Origin: Toxotes chatareus
Taxonomy: Eukaryota > Chordata > Actinopteri > Toxotidae
Assembly: GCA_016801885.1 (NCBI GenBank)
Contig: CM028886.1
Span: 16,470,366 to 16,534,365, forward strand
DNA: 64,000 nucleotides
Direction of reading: 5' to 3'
Part shown: positions 1-13,061 of the stretch, piece after piece
Numbering within the stretch: position 1 is the first letter of the stretch
How the letters are laid out: every line of letters begins with the position of its first letter
Made by a program: the position numbers and the translations under genes
Notes under the pieces: generated by a model
The model's database searches: none
What the model saw: the letters and a program-made list of their open reading frames with translations, nothing else
What the model was told of the DNA's origin: nothing

Positions 1-2340
1 GATCCTCCCAATCAAGTCACTTATGTGAACTGAAAACTCACTGTAATTACAGTTCTTTAGCAGCTGTGCCTTATGTACAACTGGGAAGATTTTTTTTTAC
101 TGTCACTCCAAGCTTCAAATGATTTTAAAAGGATCTCAGACTGTGCTGTCAAATTAGTCTTTTTTCCCTTTCTTCTGTGGTCCCTTCAATCAAGTCCCTA
201 GGTTGGACTCCCAGCATATTTTTTCATGAACACGTGAAGTAATTTCACGTTCAAAAGAAAGAAAAAAAAAATTAGTGGTTCCACTCAAGAAAATCTATCA
301 AAAAATAGCTTGAGGCTAATTCAAGGGGGAAAAAAGAGGAGACAACGAAAAGGAAGCATTACCTTTGGCTCTGTTAAATAATTTCTTTTTCCCCATTCAG
401 CTTCCATTGTTCAAAGCCAGGGCCGATCTGTCCAATATTACTGCTAATCTAACTTCAAGGGGTTGCAGTCATGTTAAAGCACTTTTTAATTGTGATAAGG
501 AATATGCTTTCATGCTTAAACCCTTCTCCTCTGTTCATCTGGACAGAACCTATAAATATTGAGGCCTTTTTTTTTCTTCATTGGCAATTAAAATTAGAAT
601 TGGTCACATTTTTCACTGTCAGCCATTTCCTTTGCACACAAAGACGTGTGTGGGCCACACACACACACTGCCAAAGTTAGTAACACTAAACACAACATCT
701 TTGCGTGACGTCCTTTAGACATGAAAACCTCCACGAAACTAAAAAGGCTCTTCCAGCCTTGCTAGTCTGGCAGGGCTGATGATTCACCACGGGCTTCCCT
801 GTTGTTCCTATGACACATGAGATGCAGGCAGCGCCGTATTGTCCTGAGATAACACAATAAGATGATTCTTGAGTGAATCACTTGTACTCTAGTGCTTTTG
901 ACACGGAACATTCTCAAAGACTTTGATATGTACACAATATTTTGAGGCAGTGAAGCAGAAATATGTAATTCTGTTGTGACAAAATCAATTTGGATAACAC
1001 TACATTGTATGGAACAAGAATGGCATGAAAATGTACTCTTGGTTGGAGTTGTTGGGTAAATCGCCCATCTATTTTGCTTCAAAACTGATTCTTGAGCCTA
1101 GACTCTATAAGCGTGTACCGCCAAATCCCCAGTCACATGAGAAGACTGATATCAGTTTCATCTTTGAGCGTCCAGTGCATAGATAGAGCGAGGAAGCATT
1201 TAGCATTCTATATAGAGATAAAGTGACAAAACACACTTTCCAACAAATCCAAAGCTGCCTTATTTTCACATGTTCTGGCGAAACTGAGAATGAAAATGTG
1301 ATTAGATCCTGAGTTTGGAGAATTAACACCCAGAAGCAAGCAGCTCTGAGCAAATGTGTGCAACTTTGCTCTATTAACGCATCTCCAGACTACAGTCAGT
1401 TATCAGTCAGTTACAGTCAGTCATTCACAAGCCATGTTTGACAACACCATTAGGACTTCAAATTAAGTCGCCTGTGTTGTCACTCATGTATTACTTATCA
1501 TGAGTGACGTGTGGATTAAGCTAAGAGAGTGGTCAGTGGATCCCCCTTTTTAATGGCTCATCAATTGAACAGAGAATAACTCCTTCAGTGACATACAGTG
1601 TTAGAGACACCGCAGTCAGACTGACAGCTCTACACCTCACTGCAGTAGCTCTCACACTCCACCACAGCACAACTTTGCACTGCAGTCAGTCAGGATTTTA
1701 GACATACTGCAAATTGTTCAAACTGAGTTTCTCACTGACAACACTTGGAGTGGGATTTGTTTCTAAGTTTGGAGAATAAACTATTAGAGACGGTGAAGAA
1801 ATAGAAGAAGCTTGACTTCGGTTCGTTCCCCCTCACCTCAGCTCACTACAGCGTGCCTTTAACACTGCAGTCAGTCTGGGTGTTGAGTTTTGGCTGACAT
1901 GGCTGGGTTGCTCACTGCTTGTTTAACAGTCTGAGCCAAGAATACAGTATGCATGTGTGGCTGTGTACGTGTTTATGTGCATGCATGTCTGTGCTTGTTG
2001 TTCTCCAGGATTTGTGTGTATGTGTGTGAATGCATGACTGTATGTGCCCCCATGTGCTGGCATGACCTGACTGTGTGCTGACAGTATATATCCTCACGTG
2101 CACTGAGAAAGGGCTGTGAACCTTGGTGAAGTTTTTTTTCTGTCTTTTCTTTTTTTTTTTTGTGGTTGTTGTGCACCGTGGCCTCATTACCCAGGTGTTT
2201 ACCCCCAACCACAGGAAGCGCTTGTCAGTGACAACTGTCTGCCGGCAAACATCGCCCGAGGGAAAGAAAGACAGGGAGGGGAGGAAGAGACAGGGAGGGA
2301 GACAGAGGAAGGGGAAATCATAGAAACATAGTTTTTAAAA
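1..2340. other. No gene seen
   Basis: Short frames only. The words cagtcag(t) recur at 1393-1425, 1612, 1681 and 1867, a loose cluster rather than an array. 1950-2060 is GT-rich. A T13 run is at 2149-2161. Confidence 0.7.
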
Positions 2341-2353
2341 TTTGAGTGGCTTG

Positions 2354-2354
<1 letters not shown>

Positions 2355-2387
<33 letters not shown>

Positions 2388-2443
2388 GCTTGTTTGCCTG
2401 TCTGTCTGTCTGTCTGTCTGTCTGTCTGCCTGCCTGTCTGTCT
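2355..2443. repeat. Compound tetranucleotide (TATC)8 then (TGTC)n/(TGCC)
   Basis: (TATC)8 at 2355-2387, then a short break, then (TGTC) units with TGCC variants up to 2443. The cysteine/serine/leucine-rich frames over it are translations of the repeat. Confidence 0.97.
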
Positions 2444-2739
2444 ATACTTGTCCATGTGCTTCACTTCCATATGCTCAAGCCTCTGTGTGTGCCTCTTTTT
2501 CCAAAACGTGTGTGTTTCTGTGTGTGTCTGTGTGGCTGTGCCAGTCAAACCCTCACTGGCAGGTCACTGGGTTCCTCCACTCCTTCACCAGCGGAGGGAG
2601 GAGAGGAGAGGAGACATACAAGCTGTTGACAGGGATTTATGAGCTGATAGTGTCAGACTGCAAGCACAACAACAGCCTCCCTGTCTCTGCCTGTCTACTC
2701 ATAGGGGGAGAGAGAGAGAGAGAGGCTGACAGAAAGAAT

Positions 2740-2754
2740 GGGGGGGGGGGGGGG
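2740..2754 (+). repeat. G15 run, preceded by (GA)n at 2709-2724
   Basis: Fifteen consecutive G, a length prone to slippage and to four-stranded structure. Confidence 0.95.
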
Positions 2755-4470
2755 TGTAAAGAGAAGGTGAGGCAGCAAAATGAGTTGAAAAAGACAGAGC
2801 ACAACAAGAGAGTGGAAAATAGGAGGTAAAAGAAGACAGTGAGTGAGGGGAAGAGGCAGGAGAGGGATGTAATTTAATTTGTTTAGGTTTTTTCTCTCCT
2901 TTCTCCTGTTACAATGCCTCTCTCTTACACCCCTTCTTCTTTTCTCCTCTCCCTCAACATCTTATTTGTATGAGCTGACTTGGTTGTGTTGATTGGTGAC
3001 TGCCTTTATTTTTACTTGTTTGGACTCCTGTGAATAAGAAACCATGTGTTCATGTTTTCAATATAAACCAAAGGTCTATTCTGGGGTCTTGCGTGACAAA
3101 AAAAAAAAAGACAAGGACTATAAAGAGACAACCTTTCTGTACAATAAGGTTTCCTTCACCATATTGTTGTGTCACATTAACATCTCATCGAAGGTTGAAG
3201 AGTCTATGTTTGATGAGATAAGACAGTTACAATGAATTGTGGACAATTGTTCATTTTTCAACAACTGTACAAGAATAAAGAGACTATTGATAAATTTTAG
3301 CACATTAGACAATTGTCCTTTGTGGCCATGTGTTTGCTTGTGTGTGTGTATGTGTGTTTGCTTGTGTGTGTTTGAGTGTGAGAGAGTATTCAGATTTGTC
3401 ATGGTGAGTCACGACTCGAATGTTCACTGTGAGATGACACACTCTGATATGGTTGGACTGTCTGACTGTCTGACATATGAGAGATACAGTCTGGTGGGTA
3501 ATTTTGTCTGAATGCTGTTCTAAGCATAATCCATAATATCTGTCTCTATTTAGATTTGATGACTTCCACATTATATCCTCTTTTACAAGCCCACTAAGAC
3601 ATGTATTAGTTTTTGTCGAAGCCGTAGTTGTACAGTTTTTATATAACTGTGGTTTCCTCAGCTGACTAATAGTCTTCACATAGTTAATCTGCCATTATAA
3701 GTTCAAATCTTGAACCACTTTGTTACATGGGTACTAAGAAATAAAATAAAATAGCTTACATGTTAAAAATGCAAGCTTATACCTATATATCAAAGGTATT
3801 GATTATTTGTATTTAGGGCCACTTATTTAGTTGCTGTTGTTGACTGAGCCTTGTCTTGTCTAAAAACATATTGTACATATAGACATCCAGCCACTCTGAC
3901 AAGGCACTGGCTTTCAGTTTTAGATATTGTATAATGGTGCCTAAAATACCATACCCCGTTAAATGTCATGATTGCCATAATAACAGTGATCCAGATGTGA
4001 AGTTTGCCAGACTGACATGTTGGGAGACAGACAGCCTGACAGTGCAAAACACATATGCCCCCTGGGGATTATGAAGACTGCGTGTGATTTATATGTCAGT
4101 TCCTGTTTAATGATATAGTATTAAAGAGTGGTGATTCATGAGGACGTTTTCATTTTACAAAGACACTCAGATTCAGACTCAGCCTTCAGTTTACACTCTC
4201 CAAAATGCTGAGTAAAGATCCCATGCTGGGTTTCTCAGACTAGTGAACCTCATTAAGTTATTCGGAATTCCTGTCCATCGATAAAAGTCAAAGCCTTTTG
4301 TTAAGCACAAAGCAAGTACATGTGCACTAATCATTTTGTACACATTTGTACAGTGAAGGCAACATGTGGGATCCTCAGCAGTGGATCCCCTATAGGCCAA
4401 GTTGGTCTTGTGGTTAAGGCTTTCATGTCTTTTGTTGAAAGTTTTTAGGTCTAATTAAACCATTGTTGTC
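2755..4470. other. No gene seen
   Basis: Purine-rich to 2870, then ordinary AT-rich DNA. ggacaattgt at 3241 is mirrored by acaattgtcc at 3309. A GT-rich stretch runs 3336-3375. At 4404-4425 ttggtcttgtggttaaggc looks like a tRNA A-box and may be a SINE head, too short to call. Confidence 0.65.
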
Positions 4471-4472
4471 TT

Positions 4473-4534
4473 GTAGTGCAATATATTAGAAAGATAGTAT
4501 ACATACATACTATCTTTCTAATATAGTGCACTAC
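4473..4534. repeat. 62-bp near-perfect hairpin
   Basis: Left arm 4473-4500 and right arm 4507-4534 are 28-bp inverted repeats with one mismatch, separated by a 6-nt spacer (acatac). The arms start gtagtgca and end with agatagtat next to the loop. No flanking direct repeat is obvious. It could be the ends of a tiny MITE, a cruciform-prone site or a precursor-like RNA hairpin. Confidence 0.85.
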
Positions 4535-6359
4535 ATATTTTGTACATATTCTAATTCTAAAAGATAAGCAAACGTCTCTTCTAGAGCCCTCTGTGCATAT
4601 GGTCTAAATGTGCTAAAACAAGTTATATGTTATTTCAGTGGCACAACTCCAGGTAGGTAAATGTGGCCTGGTCCAGCAGCAGCCAAAATCTGGCATGAAC
4701 ATTCTATCCAGCTAACTGAATCTGAGAAAACCCAAAACCTAGAGAAATATGGTAGTTGTAAATGGGAATATATGGGCCATAGCTGTACCACATCTGGGCC
4801 TCCTGCTTTGTGAGCAACAGTAATACTGGTGACTGTCACACAACAGCTGATAGCGTTCCTGTGACGCATGATAATATAATATCACAGGTGTCCTCACACA
4901 CTTCAACTACAGGGAAATGCTTAAAATAATTCTAAGAAAAATTACATTAATTTACATTACATTTTATGTGTTTATATTTACATGTATTCACATTTGTGCA
5001 TGTGTGCTTTCTTTATGTATTTGTGTAATGCAGATGTGGAAAGTACCCAACCTCAAAATGGAGAAGGAGAATGATGACAAAGAGGAGAACCGCTTGATGG
5101 AGCAAAAAAAAAAAAAAAAAAGGGAGGGGAGAACATTTGCCTTTTTTGAGTGAGTTGAAAAACATATATATATATTTTGTCACATATAATGTTGTCATCT
5201 CCATTGTCAATTCTTCTGACTGCGACTCAAGTCATGTATTTAACTTTCAGTATATAGCAACATCTGGTGGCTTTGGAGTCTAAATGATAACTTTAGCATG
5301 TGCAATTACCAGTGGTTCTCAAGTGCTACTTTTCACAGGGTATCACTTACTATAAAGAAGTTAGAGATCATTATGCAGTGATGTTACTTTGTATGTGTTA
5401 CATGGTGAAAATCATGCCAACTGTGGCTGGAAAGTTTTGTTTGTGTTTTTCAACACAATTTAAGTTTGTATAAACTTCTGTATTACTGACTACAATCGTC
5501 ATTAATTGTATATTGTATTCTGGACCACCATCATATGTCTCAAGAATATACGCGTATGGCAGATTTGCCTATTTGAAAAAGTGCTGTTTATTTACTGTCC
5601 ATGTTTTGTTCTGCAATACTGTAAATGTTCTTCTTTACAGTAAATTATTCTTTACAGGTGTTTTTCTAGAACTTTTCTTGTGTGTAGATTTGAGAAAACA
5701 CATGTAGCGATATATGCATCTGAGAAATTGTACCATTACGAAGCTTTGACATCCCTAGTGTCTGGTACAATTACATTATCCTTTATGTGCACCATATCTG
5801 TTAAGAAATAATGATTACAATTTGGTCACAGGGGAGCGAAGACTACATTAAGGACATGTACTCATACAATATGTAAAGCTCTGTGGAGAAATATGCCCAG
5901 ACTGTGGTGCCCTCATGTGAAAATATATGTGTAGCGTTTCACTTTTATCATTGCAACATAGATTATTAATGAATATTGTGAGGAATCTTGGTAATGTAAT
6001 GTTGAATAAAGAATTTTATTCAAAGCATTGCATCATTGGTAGAATGGTGTCTGGAATTATAAAATAATGACTTCCTAAGCCTCCTTTTACAATAAGTTTG
6101 TGGTTTACATTTGTCCTTTATCTTCACAGGTCCAGTTTTACCTTTAGTGATAGAAACCACCTTTCAGCAGTAATAACAACTACCACCTAGTAAATAATCG
6201 ACAATTATTATAATTATGTGGTTTCCTTATTTTATTTTTTATGAAATATCACATAAGTTCATGACAACACCCGCAATTTGCAGCATTTTATTGTGATATT
6301 AAACTATATTTGCCCTGAGACCAGTTAATAATTATATTTGGTTAGCTCTTTTGTGATAA
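4535..6359. other. No gene seen
   Basis: AT-rich DNA with an A18 run and a short TA tract (5164-5176). No splice-bounded coding stretch recognised. Confidence 0.65.
5104..5121 (+). repeat. A18 run
   Basis: Uninterrupted A run followed by gggagggg. No upstream retroposed gene is recognisable, so it is not called a processed pseudogene tail. Confidence 0.95.
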
Positions 6360-6740
6360 AATGGTATTAATAACTTCGGCATGCTTATATGCTCATAACA
6401 GTGCTAACATGCAAATGTTTGCCATCTTAGTTTAGTATGTTTGCATGCTAACACTAGCTAATTAGCACTAAACAGAGTACAGCTGAGGCTGATGGGAATG
6501 CCATTAGTTAGGTCTTAAATCTAAGTACTGGACAAATCAAACCTTTTGACCTGATGGTGGCATTAGACGAAAACTCAGGGGATCACCAAGTCAGTTTGCC
6601 TCATACTCTGGGCACCATGAATATTCACAGCAAACTGTCAGTTCAGTAAAACCCCCCAAAAATGTCAATGGTCTCTGGGAACCATGAACCATGAGATATT
6701 TCAGTCTGGAGCAAAGTGGTAGACTGACTGAGCGACAATG
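6360..6740 (+). repeat. Common teleost dispersed repeat (gctgatgggaatgccatt type)
   Basis: Contains, in order, gctaattagcactaaacaga, gtacagctgaggctgatggg, ttttgacctgatggtggcat, caggggatcaccaagtcag and gagatatttcagtctggagc. I recognise this order from a repeat very abundant in percomorph fish. It has no visible coding capacity; its class is uncertain. A reverse-orientation copy is at 57262-57385. Confidence 0.75.
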
Positions 6741-9117
6741 CCTTCCCTTGAGCTAGGCTGCTACCATGGTTAATTAACAGCTTTAAATGTTTGGACCAGT
6801 CATATGTAATTTGTCATGGAAGAAAACCCAGATTTTTTTTGAATGTTAGAAAACCAGCCAGTGTAGAGCATCAAAATCTCCAGAGCTGGGTTGGCCCTAT
6901 CACACCCATGCAGGGATCAGTTTTAAGGCCTCCCTATCTGCCTCCTTCCATCTTTGTCTGTGGTTACTAACCCCAGCTAAAGTGGTCAGATAGGGCCCCC
7001 CTATGTTTTCCATGGACAGTTTATCACACTTCCTTTCCCTCTGCTCTGGGCCCCCAGTCAGTCTACCAGACAGGAAAATCAAAGACATTGGGACATACCA
7101 TTATGGTGCAAATAGAAGGCTATATTGTGCTGTAGAGCATGCTGATGATATATGACCTAAAAGTCTCACAAGTAAATACAAAACAGGAAGGAGGTCTGAG
7201 CTGAGTTTTCCTTCAACAGCCCTCACAAGTGAACAGAAATGTTTGCATTGCACATTTGCCTGATTGAAGTGAGTCAAAACGATCCCACATATATTGAATG
7301 CTATGGAACTGAATGGCAGGTAAATTGATTTTACTTGAATGTCTCTGAATGTTATTTCCTTTGAACTGGATGGAGTTGAATTTTATTAAGTGTTTAATAA
7401 ATCATTTATGATTCAGTTGATTTCACTGGCATTGTATGGTATAGATCTAAATGTCAAGTAAGATGATTTCATTTCTTGGACAGTTTGTCATACTTAGTGT
7501 CAGTTGTTCCTGGCGTCACAGTCGTTTTATCAGACAACTGAGAAACAGATTTCCTAAGAGGGAACAAAACTCAAAATAGTAACTACCTCTGCCTTTAACT
7601 CTGTCTAACAACTGGTCTTATTTCCACAAGCTGTTAATCTATCGAAATCATGAATTGTGCTTGAAATATAGTATCAGGTTTAAGAAAAAATAGGACCATC
7701 AGTTTTTTAGGAATGAATAAAGCAGATGTGTTTAACAGCGTGAAATCTGTAATATGAACATCAACCTAGATACAGGGAAGATCCACTGTTCCTGATTTTT
7801 GGTAAAGCAGTACATGTTAGGTGGAATACCTAATTTAAAGGTTCTATGTGTAACATTCAGAAAACCTTAGTTATTAATGACACTGGTGGCTGTTAAGTCA
7901 ACTGCAGTCAGCATCCTGTTGTTCACATTCACTTGTGTGCTCACACTCGTAGGCGCAAGCAAGCATCCTGGGAATCAGCCAAAACAATGACATGACATAC
8001 TCAACGTGATTGACCGGCAAGGTGATAGATAACTGTGTATAGTAATACTATATTTAACTCTCCAGTGTCAAAACAAAGTGTCGGTAAGTCGCAAGACTAT
8101 AGTTTGACTAACATTGTTTTTCTTTTTTAAATAGGACTTAAGATGAACTAACTGTGGGTGTTGAAAGTCACCAATCAAAGGAGCAGAGACATCAGTTGGT
8201 GTCCCTGTCTTTTTGGTCTCAAAAATCAACTTGACGAGTGCTTGAGTCTCTAGCCATTGCGGTTGAGCTCATGCTTGTCAGAGCCCCATGCTTTTGGATG
8301 ACCAAAAATGCTCCATCATGAGAATGCTTTTTCCACTCACGGATACAGTTCTGTGCTCACTTATCACATGTATGGGCCTGATTTTTATGTGCAGAGGCTT
8401 TAAGAGTAATTAAAGCCATACTGGGGCCTCTCAAACCATTAGACAGTCCAAGCAACTAGGGCTTAAGGCTTTCTAGTTCAGATTTTTCAACTTTCTGGGG
8501 GAAGCCACTATACTAATGACATACATTTTAGGACTCTACAAATAAAAATAATTACCTCAAAATGCACTTTTTCAGGTGTCAAAGAGTCTGCACCACACGT
8601 TTGTTTCAAGAGATGTGTAAAATGCTTGTTTGTAGGGTAAAATAAAAACTTCCATGATAACAAGCAAAAATGATGCCACCGGCTCTGCTTTTGTTCAGCT
8701 AGGGCTCAGACACATATAGGCTACACAGAATTGGGAAGCAACAATGAGAAATTACAGATTTTGAGGGGCACTTAAGGAAGAATTATTATCATCATAGTTG
8801 CACAGACATCTGTTACCGATCTCTTTAAGTAACTGGACTTTTGAAGCAATTACATGGTGAAATGCCACTGTACACGTTATATTGTACATGTTAACTCCTA
8901 TGACAGCGATGGCTCCTGTTTTGTTTTCCCTGCTATGTACCTCAGCCAGGATGTGTATGAGCCTGCCAGCCGTTAACCCCACGGAGGAAGTGTGCAGGAA
9001 ATGAGATCAGCCTTAAAGAGAGGTAACGCCTGAGCCTGAGCCACTGACACCAGACCAATAACTGTCACTCACTGCACCTGATACTGAAATACTAAAAATG
9101 CAGCAGATAACAGGAAG
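6741..9117. other. No gene seen outside the repeat at 7836-8120
   Basis: The minus frame at 6900-7088 and the one at 8752-8982 have no recognisable domain and are taken as chance. Confidence 0.6.
7836..8120 (+). repeat. Probable dispersed repeat (ggttctatgtgtaacattc type)
   Basis: Begins aaaggttctatgtgtaacat and continues with gacactggtggctgttaagt, gcaagcatcctgggaatcag and gattgaccggcaaggtgata. I associate this text with an interspersed fish repeat, but cannot confirm copy number from one window. No second copy here. Confidence 0.45.
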
Positions 9118-9310
9118 GTCAGAATAGAATAGAATAGAACAGACAGTTGCGGTACAGCAAGAGCACTGAAGAGAGGAGCATGGAACAGGGGAGCATGGTG
9201 GAATGGAATTAAAAAAAAAACAAGGAAAAAGACAAAGAACAGAGCAGCTTAAAATAGAACAGACAGCACAGAAATCTAATACAGCACAGCAGAACAGAGA
9301 AAAGTGACAC
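9118..9310. repeat. Degenerate GAATA/GAACA pentamer-rich stretch
   Basis: Clusters of agaat, agaac and agcac words (agaatagaatagaatagaac at 9122, later agaacagacagcacag). It looks like an old, mutated pentanucleotide satellite related to the clean array at 9487. Confidence 0.6.
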
Positions 9311-9486
9311 AAGAAAGAGGAAAATTCACAGCCCCAACTCTTACCATCACTCTGCCTCAAACAGAGTGTCTGTTAGAAAAACTGTCAAAGAATTAAAAAT
9401 ATCCGTGAAGGGGTGGAGGTTGAATTCTGGCACCATTTATGTAACTGTAACAGTATGAGGCACACATTTTACTTTTTGCTGCTGCA

Positions 9487-9538
9487 GAATAGAATAGAAT
9501 AGAATAGAATAGAATAGAATAGAACAGAATAGAATAGA
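9487..9538. repeat. Microsatellite (AGAAT)10 with one variant unit
   Basis: Ten pentamer units, one of them agaac. On the minus strand this is (ATTCT), the same unit as the LINE-type tail at 37.1 kb, so it may mark the end of an otherwise lost LINE copy. Confidence 0.95.
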
Positions 9539-9714
9539 AAATGACAAAAACAAACAATCTAGACCAAAGCATTACAGACAAGACCAGACTAGAACAAAAC
9601 AGCCCTGCACTGTGCAGAAGAAAGAGCGTTCAGTACAGCATGCAATGTGAGAAGAGATTAAAGACAATACAAGAACAGCACCACCCAAACTAACTATCAG
9701 ACAAATTCAGTTTG

Positions 9715-9734
9715 AAAAAAAAAAAAAAAAAAAA
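9715..9734 (+). repeat. A20 run
   Basis: Uninterrupted A run after cagtttg. No retroposon body recognised 5' of it. Confidence 0.95.
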
Positions 9735-10472
9735 TTCAATAGCTAAAAATACCAGATGGGCTGGGCCCAATTCACTGGTTGTGTATGAGAAACTGTCACT
9801 ATGCCGCGCACACATTCTCTTTACCATGATGAAAGACAAAGTCAAGTAACTTCACTGAAGAAACCAAGCCTGACAGCAGCGTGTGCACGCGTGGATGCGT
9901 GTGTATGCTGTGCATATGTATGTGTACGTGTGTCTCTGCATGCACACGGGCAACTGAATCTTGGCTTTCTCTAAGACTGAAAAAGAAAACACGTTTTAAT
10001 TTTTTATTTACTGAGACAGGAGGCAGGAAAAATGATGAAACATTTACAGTGCCAGCTATCACCTACACCCAAGAACAAGAACTTTTTTGATAAAATACAT
10101 AGATACAAACACAACACATGTTTTTGAGGAACAATACACGACTGCAGTAGGCAGGAAACTTGCTTGTTATGTTGGGTTTATCTTTTATTTGCTATGACTG
10201 TTTTGTGTTGGTATAAACTCCTGAATAAATTTTACTAGATATTTTTTTAGACCTTGGAACGGATGCAGATAAACTCACACTGCATGTTGCAGTCCAATGA
10301 CACCTCTCCAGAAAGTAAACATATCATGAATATTGCAGTTGTCAGTCACATTTTCATTTATTCTGCTGTCTGCTGCTGGGTCACCTGACTGCTAACTCAT
10401 GATCTGGCTTCTTGACATGTTAGTGACACAAGAATACACATTTGTTATGTTGTCGCAGCAGTCATGATGCTT

Positions 10473-10506
10473 TTACACACCTGAATAAAAGATGACAGGT
10501 GTGTAA
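10473..10506. repeat. Short perfect inverted repeat
   Basis: ttacacacctg (10473-10483) and caggtgtgtaa (10496-10506) are perfect 11-bp arms with a 12-nt loop containing aataaa. Confidence 0.7.
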
Positions 10507-11379
10507 TGTATGCACAGCCCTCCGTTGTGTTTATTGATGTTAAACATAATGAGGCCTGTTTTATGCCTCAGCACCACTGTCTGCAGACCTGACTTTTTGT
10601 CAACAGCAAATAGGGAAACAGACAATGTCCCCTGAGCAATGGGCTTAAGACTGACAAACTGCCACATCCACGGTGAGATATGAAGAATAGTAATATAACA
10701 AAAAATATTTGTCACGACTGTGAACTGTTGACTTCTCATGCCCGAAAAATATAATTAATGTATGATGGTGTTAGTTATTGTATCGCATTATGTGATTCAG
10801 TGAATGACTGATGAAATGAGTAAATATATGAACAAATAAATGAATAAGTAATGAAATGATTAAGCATTTAATTAGTTAAACAAACCAAGCGAGTGTCAGA
10901 CACTGACAATGCTCGAAAGCCTCATCACCATATCTGCATAATCAGGATTTTGCAGGCAGTGCAAGTGTTTTGTGACAATTCTGACCATATTTTTGTGTAT
11001 TTTACATATGTATTTTCAGGTACATCAGAATTATGAATTATGCATATTCTATGAAGATGCTGTTTTAAGAAAACTTATTGAATAAATCATTACTAAGAAG
11101 ATATATTTTGGATGGAAGATAGTTTTTCAAGTAATCAAAAAAATCAATCATATGTATCATTAATACAGTGTGTTGGTGGTTCTGAAACTAAATGATATTG
11201 AGAGTATTTTGAGTATTTACTGCTAATTTTGCATTTCAAAGAAATAAATAAATAAAAAGCCAACAAACTAATCCAAACTAGAGGAAGGAATTTACATAAA
11301 TTCAAAAAAATAATCAACCACATAATGACTGAATGAGCATGTATGCAAATTTCAACTCAATGCAAACTGTGGTCCTTTG

Positions 11380-11395
11380 TTTTTTTTTTTTTTTT
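11380..11395 (-). repeat. T16 run
   Basis: Uninterrupted T run. Confidence 0.95.
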
Positions 11396-12540
11396 AATAA
11401 AGCAGCTGTTTTTATCACCTCAGAAACTCAAAGCCTATGGTGAGCAGTATATCCAGCAGCATGGCCAGTAAACTTCAAAACATGCTAAACATGCTGATGT
11501 TCTACCAAAATAATTTATTCCCCATGTTTTGCATATAAAGGATCTTATGCTCTGATGTTATTACAAATATCCCACAGCAAAAAAAAGGGGTAAAGCTACC
11601 TAAAACATTCACTGTATATATATTTATATATATACATTTTGCACTATATAACAGCTAAGCCCCACTGTAAATGTGAAGTCTAAGCGCCATTTACACTGCA
11701 TACTCTGCTGTTTCATTTGTTCTAGGAAACAAGGGCAAAGTAATTTAGCAAAAACACAGTTGGCTGGCTGATGCAACACAGTGAAATTTGAGGAGCATTC
11801 ATGCACAATAAACCACTTCTGTCAGACCACCTATTGAGCTGTGTGTGTGCCTGAGTGTTTGCGCATGTGTACAAATCAATGTCAGTATTTTTGTGTACTG
11901 TACACGTGTGGGTGTCTGTGTGTGTGTGTACCTGCCACTGATGTACATACGAAATAGATGCTTCCTCTGTTGTTCACTCCTACAGCGCAGCCCGAAGGCA
12001 ATTTTCATCACTACCTCTGTGTTGTTGCAGGTATCTATTGTGGCTCATTCCTGCCATAATGCTGAAATTCTGCCTTGGAGAGTTAAGATCCTGTAAATCA
12101 CTCCACTTAGCTAAAGTTGTGTAATACAAAGTCAAGCTCAAAATCAGCCTTGCGCAGTTTAGTGCCACTGCTGTGGCTCAGTTTTCACTGTTTCTAAGTG
12201 AAAAGCTCCACTGCTATTAGATGATTGCACTGCTTTTGGGGGATTTTGGCCCATTGGTCACCCAGTGTGTGACAAGAAGATTGGCATCAAAATCACCTCT
12301 CTGCTTCCAGGAGATTGCTTTGTCCACCGTGCACAGTAACGGGAACAGTGAATAAAATGGCAATTTTATCAGCGCTGTTGAAATGCCCATCTGGGTGTTC
12401 TCTCTGTATTCATGTTCCTTGCTTCCTAATGGAACAGAACTGAAAACATGAGAATCTGCTATAGTTATAAGGAAGGTAAACAGGAAAACTCTGGTACATA
12501 ATTCATACCTGATCAATACTACAAAAGCCTCTAGAATCTG

Positions 12541-12583
12541 TGAAATCATTTCTCCAAAAGCACTTATTACAGATGGCTTTGGA
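12541..12583 (+). repeat. Older dispersed repeat, left part of LTR target site
   Basis: The stretch ending agatggctttgga, together with catctgctgactgaatgtaatg after the LTR, corresponds to a common teleost sequence of the form ctttggataaaagc(g/a)tctgctaaatga. It is therefore an older repeat that served as insertion site for the LTR. A reverse-complement trace of the same motif is visible near 41447-41476. Confidence 0.5.
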
Positions 12584-12589
12584 CAAAAG

Positions 12590-13061
12590 TGTCATGTCTC
12601 GTCCAGAGTTTTAGGTACTACTGACTTTGTTTCACGTTTTGTTGATTTACTTCCTGTTTTATTTTGTGTCGCTCGCCTCTGCTCTTGTTTCAGATCCCCA
12701 CTTCCCACCCTCATTGGTTTCCTGCTTCTGTGATTGTCTGCCCCACCCTGATGTGTTTCACCTGTGTCCAATTATACCTGCCTCCCTTGTGTATTTAGTG
12801 TGTGTACTCTCAGTTCCCTGTGACAGTTCGTCTTGGTCCTTAGTGTCAAGCGTTTTGCATTTTGCTCGTGTTTAGTGTTCCTGGTTTTCTACATCTGTGC
12901 TTGTGTTTTTGATCTCGTCTTTGCCTAAGCTCTTTTTTGGATTCTTTGCCTTTTTGTGTATCAAACCCTTTTTTTCTGAATAAAGACTTTTTGATTTTAC
13001 AACTGAACCGTCTCCAGAGTCGTGCACTTGAGTCCTCCATCTCTGTGTACCAGTTTTTACA
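12590..13061 (+). mobile_element. Solo LTR of a retrotransposon
   Basis: A 472-bp block begins TGTCATG and ends TTTTTACA, flanked on both sides by CAAAAG (12584-12589 and 13062-13067), a 6-bp target-site duplication. The flanks rejoin to ctttgga-CAAAAG-catctgctgactgaatg, which is a recognisable teleost repeat end, so the empty site makes sense. Inside are the T-rich, CCACCC-containing text and an AATAAA at 12979-12984 that I associate with teleost LTRs. There is no internal gag-pol region and no second LTR within reach, so this is a solo LTR left by recombination. Its family is not assigned. Confidence 0.8.
12979..12984 (+). terminator. Polyadenylation signal AATAAA inside the solo LTR
   Basis: AATAAA followed by a T-rich stretch, placed in the last sixth of the LTR where the R-region poly(A) signal is expected. 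It could still terminate host transcripts crossing on the plus strand. Confidence 0.6.

Larger units (their letters stand above)
9735..12540. other. No gene seen
   Basis: AT-rich DNA, GT-rich near 9890-9950 and 11840-11930, TA-rich at 11617-11637. Otherwise featureless apart from the hairpin at 10473. Confidence 0.65.
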
